The notes below the pieces were generated by a model. That model ran no database searches. It had not been told where the DNA came from and saw nothing but the letters and a program-made list of their open reading frames with translations. The translations under genes were made by a program, and so were the position numbers. 64,000 nucleotides of DNA from Pisaster brevispinus (lineage: Eukaryota; Echinodermata; Asteroidea; Forcipulatida; Asteriidae): the NCBI GenBank assembly GCA_023634235.1, contig JAMKCF010000006.1:6664421-6728420 (forward strand), written 5' to 3'. Below are positions 57,132-64,000 of this stretch, one piece after another; position 1 is the stretch's first letter, and every line of letters begins with the position of its first letter.

Positions 57132-60100
57132 GTGAATGGTGTAACAACTCTGCAGAGCACCACCATCTGTTGTAGGAGGGTTGTAAAAAAACCCACAATT
57201 GAGTTAAAACTTTCCAGATGCAAAAAATATCTTCCCAACTTCACGGAACAGCACAAGTGTGGGTCAGTAATAATATCGCTGTAACAGGCAGCAGAAGGTG
57301 GACTTACTGGGTCTAAACCATAAGGGTAGGGTCCTGAAAAAGCCTCCTTGGGGTCCAGTTGGTATTCTCCTTCTTCATCCAGCAATTCTTTACTGTAGAT
57401 GATGAAACAGAAAATAAATAAGAAAGGCCCCAAGAAATGAAAAATGAAATAAATATGAAAAAAAAAATAAAATAAAATAAAATTGGGTAAAGGCTACAAA
57501 AAGAAACATTTTTTAAAGATGAAAATAACTCAGGGGAGCTGAAGGTAGGAATTGATATTCCTTTTAAAACAGTCTAGAGTGTAGGATGGAGGGAAACATG
57601 CACCAGGCAAGGAGTTCCAAAGAGATGCAGTACATGGAATAAAAGCTGTTGGAATGGCTCTTTGTTAACAATGTCTGCCACACAGACGTGACATGGGTTG
57701 AAAACCTCTGGGCGGGATGGAAAGTTCACTCACGTGAAGTTGGACATTTTGGACACATTCCACGACGAGCCGAATATGTTAAATGATTTGGAGAAGGCAT
57801 CGTTGTAGACAAAGCCCGCGTACACGGAGAAGAGGCCCATCAGCAAAATGATGTAACGACCACCAAAGAACATCCCAAATATCTGCCAAAAACAAATAGT
57901 TTGCATTTTTATATAAATGAATTCTGAAGTTCTGTATCAGGGATTTGAACACTTGGATTTGGTTTGCCCTGGACTGATGTAGTTACAACAACAATGAGTG
58001 CTCAGTGTGCTTCGGCATTGGCTGGAGCCGACGCAGAGTCAGGAGTTTTGAAACTCTGTAATGAAAGCATTTCATTCAGACCAGCCGAGTGCTTTCTTCC
58101 CTGCTTTTCACTTCTGCGGACCCCATTCGAACCCAACCTCAGACCAGAGCCTTGCATGTGAATTGGGGATTTAGTCCCTACCTGATTTGTGTGGTTTTTT
58201 TCCTCCCACATCTAAAACCGACTTAACATTTTCTCTGCACTGTGGTATTCAGGCCTTCGGATCAAACTGCAAGTCACTTTTGAGGATCCGTTGGATTCAT
58301 TACCGGTAATATATCATATCAAAACAAAATAACAATTGGGGACACGGCTCATAACCATAGCAAGACTTGGGCTCAATTTTATAGAGCTGCTCAAGCACAA
58401 AAAGTAGCTTAGCATAACAAATTTATGCTTACCAGATTACGGTTACCAGCCAAAATACAATGTTACATGCACCATTTGTGACTGGTATCCTGCTCATTTC
58501 TGCGAAGCAGGAAACTGTTAAGCAATAAGCTCAAGCACAAAAAAGGAAACTAAGCATAGCGAATTTATGCTTACCAGAATAAGGTGACCAGCCAAAACAC
58601 CATGTCACACGTACAATCTATGACCGGTATCCTGCTAATTTTTGCTTAGCTATTGAGCCGCGGTTTACAGAGATGCTTTAGTTGTCCTTCTTACCTCATT
58701 GTCACCCATGCTGGCGGCCAGCTTCTTTTCACTCATGACCATCCAGAGGGCGAAGAGGAACATGATGAAGCCATGGCCAGTGTCTCCAAACATCACAGAG
58801 AACAGGAAGGGGAATGTGATGATGGCGTAGGGCGCTGTGGAGAAAAAAAACCCCACAAACTCAATCAAAGTGTATCCCAGCAAATTAAACTGTTTTTGTT
58901 GGAGCTCAACTCAGTCATAATACGTAAATATGTCTTATCTACTAATAATAACTAGATTGTAAATAGCGTTTTATCTACAGGCTTCTCAAAGCGCTTATCA
59001 CTATTTGTTGGATGGTCTCTTAAATGAAAAATGCTGAAGCCGGAAAAAGTAACTAATGTCAAATTCAAGTTTGCTTTTGTCTAACCACTTCTTCTGATGT
59101 ATCATTGAAATTGGAATCCCTTTTTAAGGTGGGGGGGGGGCGAGTGCTGGCAGGCAACAACCAACTAAAGTGCATGCACTGTGTCTCATCTTTGTAAGGA
59201 TAAGATTCTGGTTTACGGAGGAATCTTTCATACCAGGGTTGACCTCCCGATAGTCGGCCACCCCGTAGGAATCCACGATACCCTGGAACACCTCGGTGAA
59301 TTTGTTGGTCTTGTTGTAGGTGGGTGGGTTCTCATGAGTGTCCATACGGTTCAGGATGGACGGCACTGTTGAGCCGCTACGCTCCTGCGGTCAGAACGGC
59401 AGACAAAGACAAAAGTGAGACATCAAGCACTGGGCAATTCTTCTGGTTTACTCACATTGTACCGACTACAAGAAAGATTTTTCATGACGCGATTCGTTGA
59501 AATGTTTTTTAATTGTCGATCTCAACATTTTGAGTCACGAAAATAGTTCTGCACATGACTGTTACCTACAAGTCGTCGGTTAGCGCAGCTGGATTACATA
59601 AAAATGGTTATGAATATTTTGGAGCACCTGGTAAATGGAGTTTATTGATCAAGAACGGTCTCCAAAGTAATTGGTTGCCAAAAAAACACCAATTGTTTGT
59701 AGATTTTGACTTATTTTATACGCATTTTTCATTTATGTCCTTTTGATCACTACGGTTATGTAACTGCAATTAATGACCTTATAGCACTGAGCCGACGAAG
59801 TCAAAGTACAAAGCTAGAACAGAGATGTGTTGTCTTAACGCCTTGCAAGATATCTCTGACAAAATGTGAATAAAAAAAAATAAAAAAAACCCAATGCTAT
59901 GAACTCACCGTTCCCCGGCGTAGTCCCATCTGGATCTTATCCAGGTCGGCCACGGGGCACCAGCACTCGGCGATCAGACACTTCTGTGTCACGTCCAGGT
60001 TGAAGAGGTTCAGGGTGTGGTAGACTGCCTTCAGCTTGCGCACCTTGATGAACCACACCCGCACGTTCTTGGCCGCCGAGGAGAGCACGCGCTGGCGGTG

Positions 60101-63100
60101 CTCTTCCGTCTGGCTCAGGACAGCTTGGAGGTCCTCTATCCGGGTCATGACACCGATGCTCATCTCGCGGCGCTCCGGCTGGGTCTCTGGGCACGGGTAC
60201 AGAGTGGCACGGAACCTTTGGACAGAAAAAATTACAAATTGTGTCATAAAATGCCCATTACTTCTTTGACTAGATGTAGAGGAAACCACAATGCAAGGCT
60301 AGGTTTCTATCTCGCGAGGGTTGTGGTAGCAGCATGTTCATGAAATAACTCTCTCCGAGTTGAGGTGGTTCTGAAAAGAACCGATGGTCAAACGACTCAC
60401 TCTAGGGTAACAAGCTCCTTCTAAAGCTAGCTTTATTCATGTTCCCTTACTGATAGGACAGCAATGACCAGGATAAAGCCTAATGGCTTGTCGTGGCAGA
60501 GCGGTCTAGAATATCAGACTTAAGTTCTGCTGGCTTGTTCTGTTTGGGCCATTTGAGTGTGGGTCCGAATCCCCATCAAGCTACTGTGAAATGATTCTTT
60601 CTCTTCACCCAGGAGTAGTAAATTGGTGCCTGTAAGCACAGAGATTGTTCTTGTGATTGATTAAGCTGAATGCGCTGCATGTTTTGCAGCACATGCTGCC
60701 TACTCCCCAGCGAGCTGAATAGGTCTCGAGATGAAACAACAGACTTAATGAACAACAGAGTTATTATTATTATTTTTTATTAAACGTACCCTTCGCAAAT
60801 TTTCTTGACTCGGTTCTTGAGCTGATCACCTTGGAAGAAGATGATGAAAACAGATTTGTGTACCTGGTCTCCCTGTGACACAAAACAAAGTCAATGATTG
60901 CTGAAATTGCAAGTCATTATTTCAATAACAATCTCAGGTTTTTCCACATTTGACATGTTCTAAATATTTTCGAAGGAACTGGGGCAGCAAAGTAAAAAAA
61001 TATATTAAGACAGTGAGTTGGGCAATGTAGTGTGGATATAGGAATTAATCAGGCAAAATATTTGGTCTTGAAAAATAGTAGGAACATTTTCTTGAGTACA
61101 AAGGCTGTCCTACAATTACTCGTGGTATAGGCTCTTATAGACTTCAAAAACAAAACAAAATGTTGCCGACTTTTTTTTAGGGCAAACAAATTCGGAAATC
61201 AGATTACAGAAGGAAAAATATCACACCTGGATAATGCAACATACTCATGTACTAAACTGTGAAAGGATCCGCCATGAACTTTTGAGCCTTACAATAATAA
61301 AATTAGAAGGAGTACGAGGGTTGACCTACATAGTAGAGTATTGACGTTGGTAGACAACATAATATAATAATAATAATATATTGTATTTGTATAGCGCCTA
61401 CTGCAGGCCAGCCTCTAAGCGCTTAACATTCAGTATTTCCTGCAAGGTATTTTGGGGCTACGTTTGAAGTATGAGACCTACTCCTTTACATAGCACCTTG
61501 TAATGGTTTACAAGGTGCTGTGGCGCAATATGCAGCCGATCAAACCAGGAACACCGGGGCGGACCCCTTTTCTTTTCGATAAGTGCACTGGGTTCTTTTT
61601 CGTGCGTTACACAACACACGGGACCAACGGCTTTACGTCCCATCCGAAGGACGAAGCAATCATGGTTAAGTGTCTTGCTTAAGGACACAGGTGTCACGAC
61701 CGGGGCTCGAACCCACACTCTGCTGATCAGAAACACCAGAGCTTGAGTCCAGTGATCTTATCCACTCGGCCACGACACGCCAGTCACATATGTGAGACAG
61801 CATCTTGGTTGAATACATTAATAACCCAAGTTTGATAGGCCTTGGTGTCTGCACATTGTCAAAACCTGTGCAAGTATCATGTTTATCAATTTATGAGAAA
61901 ACAGAAACCATTGTATACATTGCAATGCATAAAAATAAACAAACAAACTAACAACCACAAAAACCCCATAAACCAACAAATTTAAAAACAACCTTGCAGG
62001 TTTTCTGACGAACAAAAACAATTTAAATATCAGATTTTAATTGGAACACTGTAATATGTGGGACAGACTGATTGATTGGCTTGCTTCATTCCGTTCCCCT
62101 CTTAGCTTAACGTTACAACAAATGTGCTTATTCTCACAGTGGTTGGGTCTTCCAGGGAGCTGTCCATCTCGGCCTGTCGTAGGAAAACGTTGCCGCGGCA
62201 AACTCGCCATAACATCTGCTCGAAGGCCGGGATGCGTTCACGTTGAATTACACCAGCAACAAATCTATGAACAGAATCAACGACAAAAATATATGTCGAC
62301 TCAAACAGACTGAAATTGTTTTTAGACCTCCATTTATAAACATCTTTAAAAGATTGTAAAACTGTTTTACAAGCAATTGTTAATTTTTAATACTAATCCC
62401 TATGTGTGGTAACATTTCATTGATGTCACATGGGGCTGCAGACTTCCCATGGTAGGCCACTCAAATAAATCAAATAGCATGTCACGATAATAATGGTGTT
62501 CATCGCACCACGCACACATTGTCTTGATTACGCACTGCACAATTACACACAGACAAAGTTATTATTATTATGAAACATACCCTTCACAAATTTGCAGTTT
62601 TTGTATTGTAGTTTTGTTGTTGTGATTTTTATCCAACAGTTTTTATATTGAGGTTGCAAATTCTATTCTATTCTATAGTAAATCAGACTCCAAAAGTGGC
62701 GCAACTATGATTTCTTGGAGGTGAATGACGTCAAGTGAATTGGGACAATCGGGCCATTTATAGAGCCAAGTATTATTAACAGATAGTCAAACATGTTTTT
62801 AAAAGTCATCAGAAAAACCCAACTCCATATATATTTAAGAAGGCTGGCTAAGACCATCTAACGTAAAATACACATTTTTTTCTTAAGGTGACAAAAGAAA
62901 AGACGTTCCATCGGTTGAACATTAAAGGTCGCTTAGAAACAGGCTCAAGTCACTCTGCATTTCATGGATTAAATGCTACCAAAAAAGCCGATTCACAGGT
63001 CAAGAGTTTCAATCTTGGGTGTGCAAAGCCACTTTTATTCCTAAGAAAATAGCCTTCATAAAAAATCATTATATTTTTGGGCACCAAGGTCAAGACAAGG

Positions 63101-63418
63101 GCATTCCAGCCCAAAACACTGTCCAAATCTCTTGCGTATTCAAATGTTGGGCCCTCGTTGAATCATATGATTTGTGTTGCCTTCACCCAAGATTTCAACA
63201 ATTTTTTAAATCCACACAAGACTTGCACAATCTATTGGATCTGAGAAAGTCCACACCTGGGTTCTGGGACTATAAAGAAACCCGGTCCTCCTTGGCGTTA
63301 TAAATAGTACCTACCCCAGCCTCATCGGCATCCCGGTACGGGGTCCCTCGTCTCCTAGTAAGGTGTGGGCCTCCTCCTCCTTATCCGCATCGTGCATCTG
63401 CTGGTGATGCAATTCAGC
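52350..63418 (-). CDS. ATP6V0A: V-type H+-ATPase subunit a (116-kDa, V0 sector), 15 exons, 5' end outside
   Basis: Subunit a of the V0 sector. It provides the two aqueous half-channels for protons and, through its cytosolic half, the stator link to V1. Fifteen exons join in phase into 699 residues ending in TAA (52350-52352 on the plus strand). The cytosolic N-terminal half (about residues 1-255 here) includes [20 protein letters not shown] and [20 protein letters not shown]. The membrane half has [27 protein letters not shown]-type [16 protein letters not shown], and [20 protein letters not shown]. The essential arginine of the family (yeast Vph1 R735) falls in [14 protein letters not shown], and the second conserved arginine in TLRLHWVEF; both are present. 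Two N-glycosylation sequons (NVS, NFT) fall in the first luminal loop. The family usually has 820-850 residues, so about 130-140 N-terminal residues lie beyond 64000. I cannot assign it to one of the four vertebrate isoforms. Confidence 0.97.
52724..52923 (+). mobile_element. tRNA-Leu-like SINE, 5' part
   Basis: Shares with 61365-61781 the words CTGATCAGCAGAGAGTGGGT (head), GTGTCCTTCAGCAAGACACT and CTTCGTCCTTCAGATGGGAC. The tail is missing. Confidence 0.87.
52935..53055 (-). mobile_element. MITE-like repeat with CAGGCCTGG ends, reverse copy in a V-ATPase intron
   Basis: Carries TTGCCTCCGTTGCCCCCAGT, GCCCCTTCCAAAGTTTCCCA and GGCCTTGCCCTCTCGGAGAT, the complement of the 6849 and 33900 copies. 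Ends about 25 nt from the donor of exon 14. Confidence 0.77.
53080..53251 (-). CDS. ATP6V0A: V-ATPase a exon 14 in window: last membrane helices
   Basis: Codes [19 protein letters not shown], then [20 protein letters not shown] and LHTLRLHW. The Arg in LRLHW corresponds to the second conserved channel arginine (yeast R799). Acceptor CTCCTCAG and donor GTAAGT. Confidence 0.97.
53306..53455. mobile_element. MITE fragment of the GGGCCCAATTTCAT family in a V-ATPase intron
   Basis: Contains CTTCATAAAAGCCGTTCAGC, GAGAACCAGTCGCAAGCAGT and GGCTGGTAACCTGATTCTGT, matching the family core. The right end is lost. Starts about 55 nt 5' (in transcript terms) of V-ATPase exon 14. Confidence 0.75.
53835..53952 (-). 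CDS. ATP6V0A: V-ATPase a exon 13 in window: proton-channel helix with the essential arginine
   Basis: Codes [20 protein letters not shown], then [19 protein letters not shown]. The Arg in YLRLWALS corresponds to yeast Vph1 R735, required for proton transport. Acceptor GTTGCAG and donor GTAAGA. Confidence 0.97.
54409..54546 (-). CDS. ATP6V0A: V-ATPase a exon 12 in window: variable cytosolic loop
   Basis: Codes [20 protein letters not shown] and then the acidic, Ser-rich [17 protein letters not shown]. This cytosolic loop is variable between isoforms and species. Phase 0 on both sides, so it could in principle be skipped without shifting the frame. GC-rich. Confidence 0.92.
54600..54812 (+). 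mobile_element. tRNA-Leu-like SINE, decayed
   Basis: Head TGTCTTGGCCGAGCGGTCTA, then ATGGGATGGGACGAAAGCGG, GTCCCTTGTGTTGTG and AGAAGAACCCAG, in the same order as the full copy at 61365-61781. It ends about 10 nt from V-ATPase exon 11. Confidence 0.78.
54822..54929 (-). CDS. ATP6V0A: V-ATPase a exon 11 in window: membrane helix
   Basis: Codes [20 protein letters not shown] then [16 protein letters not shown], the 'vCvPWMLl.KPl.L' motif. Donor GTGAGC. A run of 12 C lies about 5 nt into the intron on the plus-strand side. Confidence 0.96.
55618..55825 (-). CDS. ATP6V0A: V-ATPase a exon 10 in window: membrane helices
   Basis: Codes [20 protein letters not shown], then [35 protein letters not shown] and ELYSGQ. 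Acceptor TTTATTCAG and donor GTATGA. Confidence 0.97.
56445..56563 (-). CDS. ATP6V0A: V-ATPase a exon 9 in window
   Basis: Codes [20 protein letters not shown], then [20 protein letters not shown] (final Arg split). The 'W..atNKL.[12 protein letters not shown].Gi.qM.fGv.ls..Nh' block is invariant across the family. Confidence 0.97.
56760..57130 (+). mobile_element. 3' end of a non-LTR retrotransposon (LINE) with ATT tail
   Basis: At 56849-57049 a frame reads [20 protein letters not shown] and later [14 protein letters not shown]. This matches the 'GdRaFs.aaP.lWN.LP..iR...s...FK..LKt.LF' ending common to CR1/L2-like reverse-transcriptase ORFs. It is followed by GGCGCAAATACTCTGTATTT and an ATT run (57095-57130). 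The element is 5'-truncated, as LINE copies usually are, and sits antisense in a V-ATPase intron. Confidence 0.85.
57095..57131. repeat. ATT microsatellite at the LINE tail
   Basis: About 12 uninterrupted ATT units directly after the LINE fragment. On the minus strand they create a poly-Asn frame that is not real. Confidence 0.95.
57308..57392 (-). CDS. ATP6V0A: V-ATPase a exon 8 in window: luminal loop
   Basis: Codes [20 protein letters not shown] then PYPYGLDP, the 'GPYPfGiDP' luminal motif. Acceptor ATCTACAG and donor GTAAGT. Confidence 0.95.
57734..57882 (-). CDS. ATP6V0A: V-ATPase a exon 7 in window: membrane helix and luminal loop
   Basis: Codes [20 protein letters not shown] and [20 protein letters not shown], then MSNFT. 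It contains two N-glycosylation sequons (NVS, NFT). Donor GTGAGT, phase 2. Confidence 0.97.
58075..58262 (+). mobile_element. tRNA-derived SINE, GTTTTTCCCCATT family
   Basis: CTTTTCACTTCTGCGGACCC, CATTCGAACCC (decayed B-box), CCTTGCATGTGAATTGGG and GGTTTTTTTCCTCCCACATC match the family. In a V-ATPase intron. Confidence 0.8.
58369..58640. mobile_element. Two left-half MITE copies in tandem, GGGCCCAATTTCAT family
   Basis: Starts GGGCTCAATTTTATAGAGCT. The core (AAGCACAAAAAG, TTTATGCTTACCAGA, GGTATCCTGCT) occurs twice in the same orientation, at about 58390-58510 and 58530-58640. Ends about 55 bp from V-ATPase exon 6. Confidence 0.78.
58695..58834 (-). CDS. ATP6V0A: V-ATPase a exon 6 in window: first membrane helices
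   Basis: Codes [20 protein letters not shown] and [20 protein letters not shown], the first two transmembrane segments. The acceptor is CTCCACAG and the donor GTAAGA. Confidence 0.97.
59234..59384 (-). CDS. ATP6V0A: V-ATPase a exon 5 in window: approach to the first membrane helix
   Basis: Codes [20 protein letters not shown] and [20 protein letters not shown], then YREVNP. The '[11 protein letters not shown]..FQ.IVd.YG...YrEvNPa' block is a family signature. Donor GTATGA. Confidence 0.97.
59909..60215 (-). CDS. ATP6V0A: V-ATPase a exon 4 in window: largest exon
   Basis: Codes [18 protein letters not shown], then [40 protein letters not shown] and [18 protein letters not shown]. This is the coiled-coil-rich cytosolic half that binds the V1 stalks. 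Markedly GC-richer than the surrounding introns. Confidence 0.97.
60485..60780 (+). mobile_element. tRNA-Leu/Ser-like SINE ending beside a V-ATPase splice donor
   Basis: Head CTTGTCGTGGCAGAGCGGTC and GGGTCCGAATCCCC; body CTTCACCCAGGAGTAGTAAA and GGTGCCTGTAAG; tail GTTATTATTATTATT at 60757-60773. The tail ends within about 10 nt of the donor of V-ATPase exon 3. Confidence 0.82.
60790..60872 (-). CDS. ATP6V0A: V-ATPase a exon 3 in window
   Basis: Codes [15 protein letters not shown] and [12 protein letters not shown]. The acceptor TGTCACAG starts the exon at GGA. The donor GTACGT is followed within about 10 nt by AT-rich SINE tail sequence. Confidence 0.95.
61365..61781 (-). mobile_element. 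Full-length tRNA-Leu-like SINE with ATT tail
   Basis: On the minus strand the head reads GTCGTGGCCGAGTGGATAAG (class II tRNA A-box) and GGGTTCGAGCCCCGGTCGTG (B-box). A conserved body follows (AAGACACTTAACCATGATTG, CTTCGTCCTTCGGATGGGAC), then GGCGCTATACAAATACAA and an ATT tail. About 415 bp, the most complete SINE here. Confidence 0.92.
62138..62264 (-). CDS. ATP6V0A: V-ATPase a exon 2 in window: cytosolic domain
   Basis: Codes [20 protein letters not shown] followed by [20 protein letters not shown], one of the most conserved blocks in subunit a. Donor GTGAGA, phase 0. Confidence 0.96.
63315..63418 (-). CDS. ATP6V0A: V-ATPase a exon 1 in window: cytosolic domain
   Basis: Codes [20 protein letters not shown], then GMPMRLG. 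The acceptor (TATAAACAG) is preceded in the transcript by a long C/T-rich run. Donor GTAGGT. The split Gly codon joins to exon 2. Confidence 0.9.
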
Positions 63419-63429
63419 CTGTTTATATG

Positions 63430-63530
63430 ATGGTTGGGGGGAAGACGGGGGGAACCAGACCCATTTTGGGGGGAGGAGAGGAGGGAGATGGAATGAAGGG
63501 AGGAGAGGGGAGGAGAGGAGAGGAGGGGTA
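63430..63530 (-). promoter_or_regulatory. ATP6V0A: Long C/T-rich tract upstream of a V-ATPase acceptor
   Basis: On the plus strand about 100 bp are almost all G and A (GGGGAGGAGAGGAGAGGAGG and similar). In the V-ATPase transcript it is a CU-rich run beginning about 15 nt before the acceptor of the exon at 63418. It may act as an extended polypyrimidine tract; it could equally be simple low-complexity DNA. Confidence 0.6.
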
Positions 63531-64000
63531 GCACAAGTTGAAACACAAGACGCCATCAAGGCCCATGCATGCAAGGCGGGTACAACGTACGCACAATGCC
63601 CGTCAACAAAAATTAAAACAAAACAAAAAATCAACAAAATCAACAAGTGATGCACATTGTTAATACATATATGCTCTTCTCACTGTGTGGCAAGTAACAT
63701 TCTGAGATTGGTTTCAGAGTACTGGGTTTGGTTTGTGAGCCAAAACATCTAATAAATATTTTTTTACAAATCTCAACCATTTTCTGTCCCGCCGTTTAAT
63801 GGTTTATTACCCCTGTTTCTACTAAAAGGAAACGTATCGAGGTGATGGCATTGATTCCAGTCATTGCACTTTAATCTGGAATGAAAGTTGTAATTTTCAC
63901 CTGACACGTGGTACAGGGAACTTCAAAGCAAAAGGTAGAGGGTAACCACTGCAATTTCCAGATGAATTCGAGGCCAGATATATTTTTGGGCCAACTGGGT

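Noticed and set aside
56966..57433. 155-codon minus-strand frame with a poly-Asn run
   Set aside because: The Asn run is the ATT microsatellite. Only 57308-57392 in another register is the real V-ATPase exon; the rest is intron and antisense LINE.
60017..60343. Plus-strand and alternate-frame ORFs across 59900-60340
   Set aside because: They are shadows of the GC-rich V-ATPase exon 4 on the minus strand.

Overview
The window is eukaryotic nuclear DNA: two long, intron-rich genes, GT-AG splice sites with pyrimidine-rich acceptors, AT-rich introns, and many short transposable-element relics. I infer a marine invertebrate deuterostome, most likely an echinoderm such as a sea star. The reasons are intron lengths of 0.1-6 kb, many short inverted-repeat MITEs (one with ends close to GGGCCCAATTTCATAGAGCT), tRNA-derived SINEs with ATT tails, and frequent TACATGTA-type words. 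The gene content alone does not fix the phylum.

Layout. From 1 to 11674 I see no exon; this is probably the first intron and/or upstream region of the plus-strand gene. From 11675 to 39679 (+) lie 22 coding exons of a contactin-associated-protein/neurexin-IV (Caspr) orthologue: discoidin domain, two laminin-G domains, EGF, fibrinogen-like segment, laminin-G, EGF, laminin-G, one transmembrane helix and a short tail with a protein-4.1-binding-like segment and a C-terminal EWYI. Only the signal-peptide exon is missing. The exon phases close at every junction, giving 1,261 residues. From 39680 to 52349 is a convergent intergenic region with the Caspr 3' UTR, an apparently identical 1.88-kb tandem duplication (about 42863-46620), a short tandem array and several MITEs. 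From 52350 to 63418 (-) lie 15 coding exons of the V-type H+-ATPase subunit a (ATP6V0A family). All phases close, giving 699 residues through the stop codon; the first roughly 130-140 residues lie beyond the right edge.

The two proteins act separately: a junctional/axonal adhesion receptor and the membrane-embedded stator subunit of the proton pump. Their adjacency is notable because human ATP6V0A1 and CNTNAP1 are both at 17q21, and ATP6V0A4 and CNTNAP2 are both at 7q34-q35. This neighbourhood may predate the vertebrate genome duplications.

Other notable structures are a broken tandem copy of the end of Caspr exon 6 with a lost splice donor, a GC-AG intron, a 45-unit 12-bp minisatellite open in all six frames, an 88-90-bp minisatellite apparently grown from a dispersed repeat, and a SINE whose tail ends within about 10 nt of a V-ATPase splice donor. 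I found no convincing new protein-coding system.
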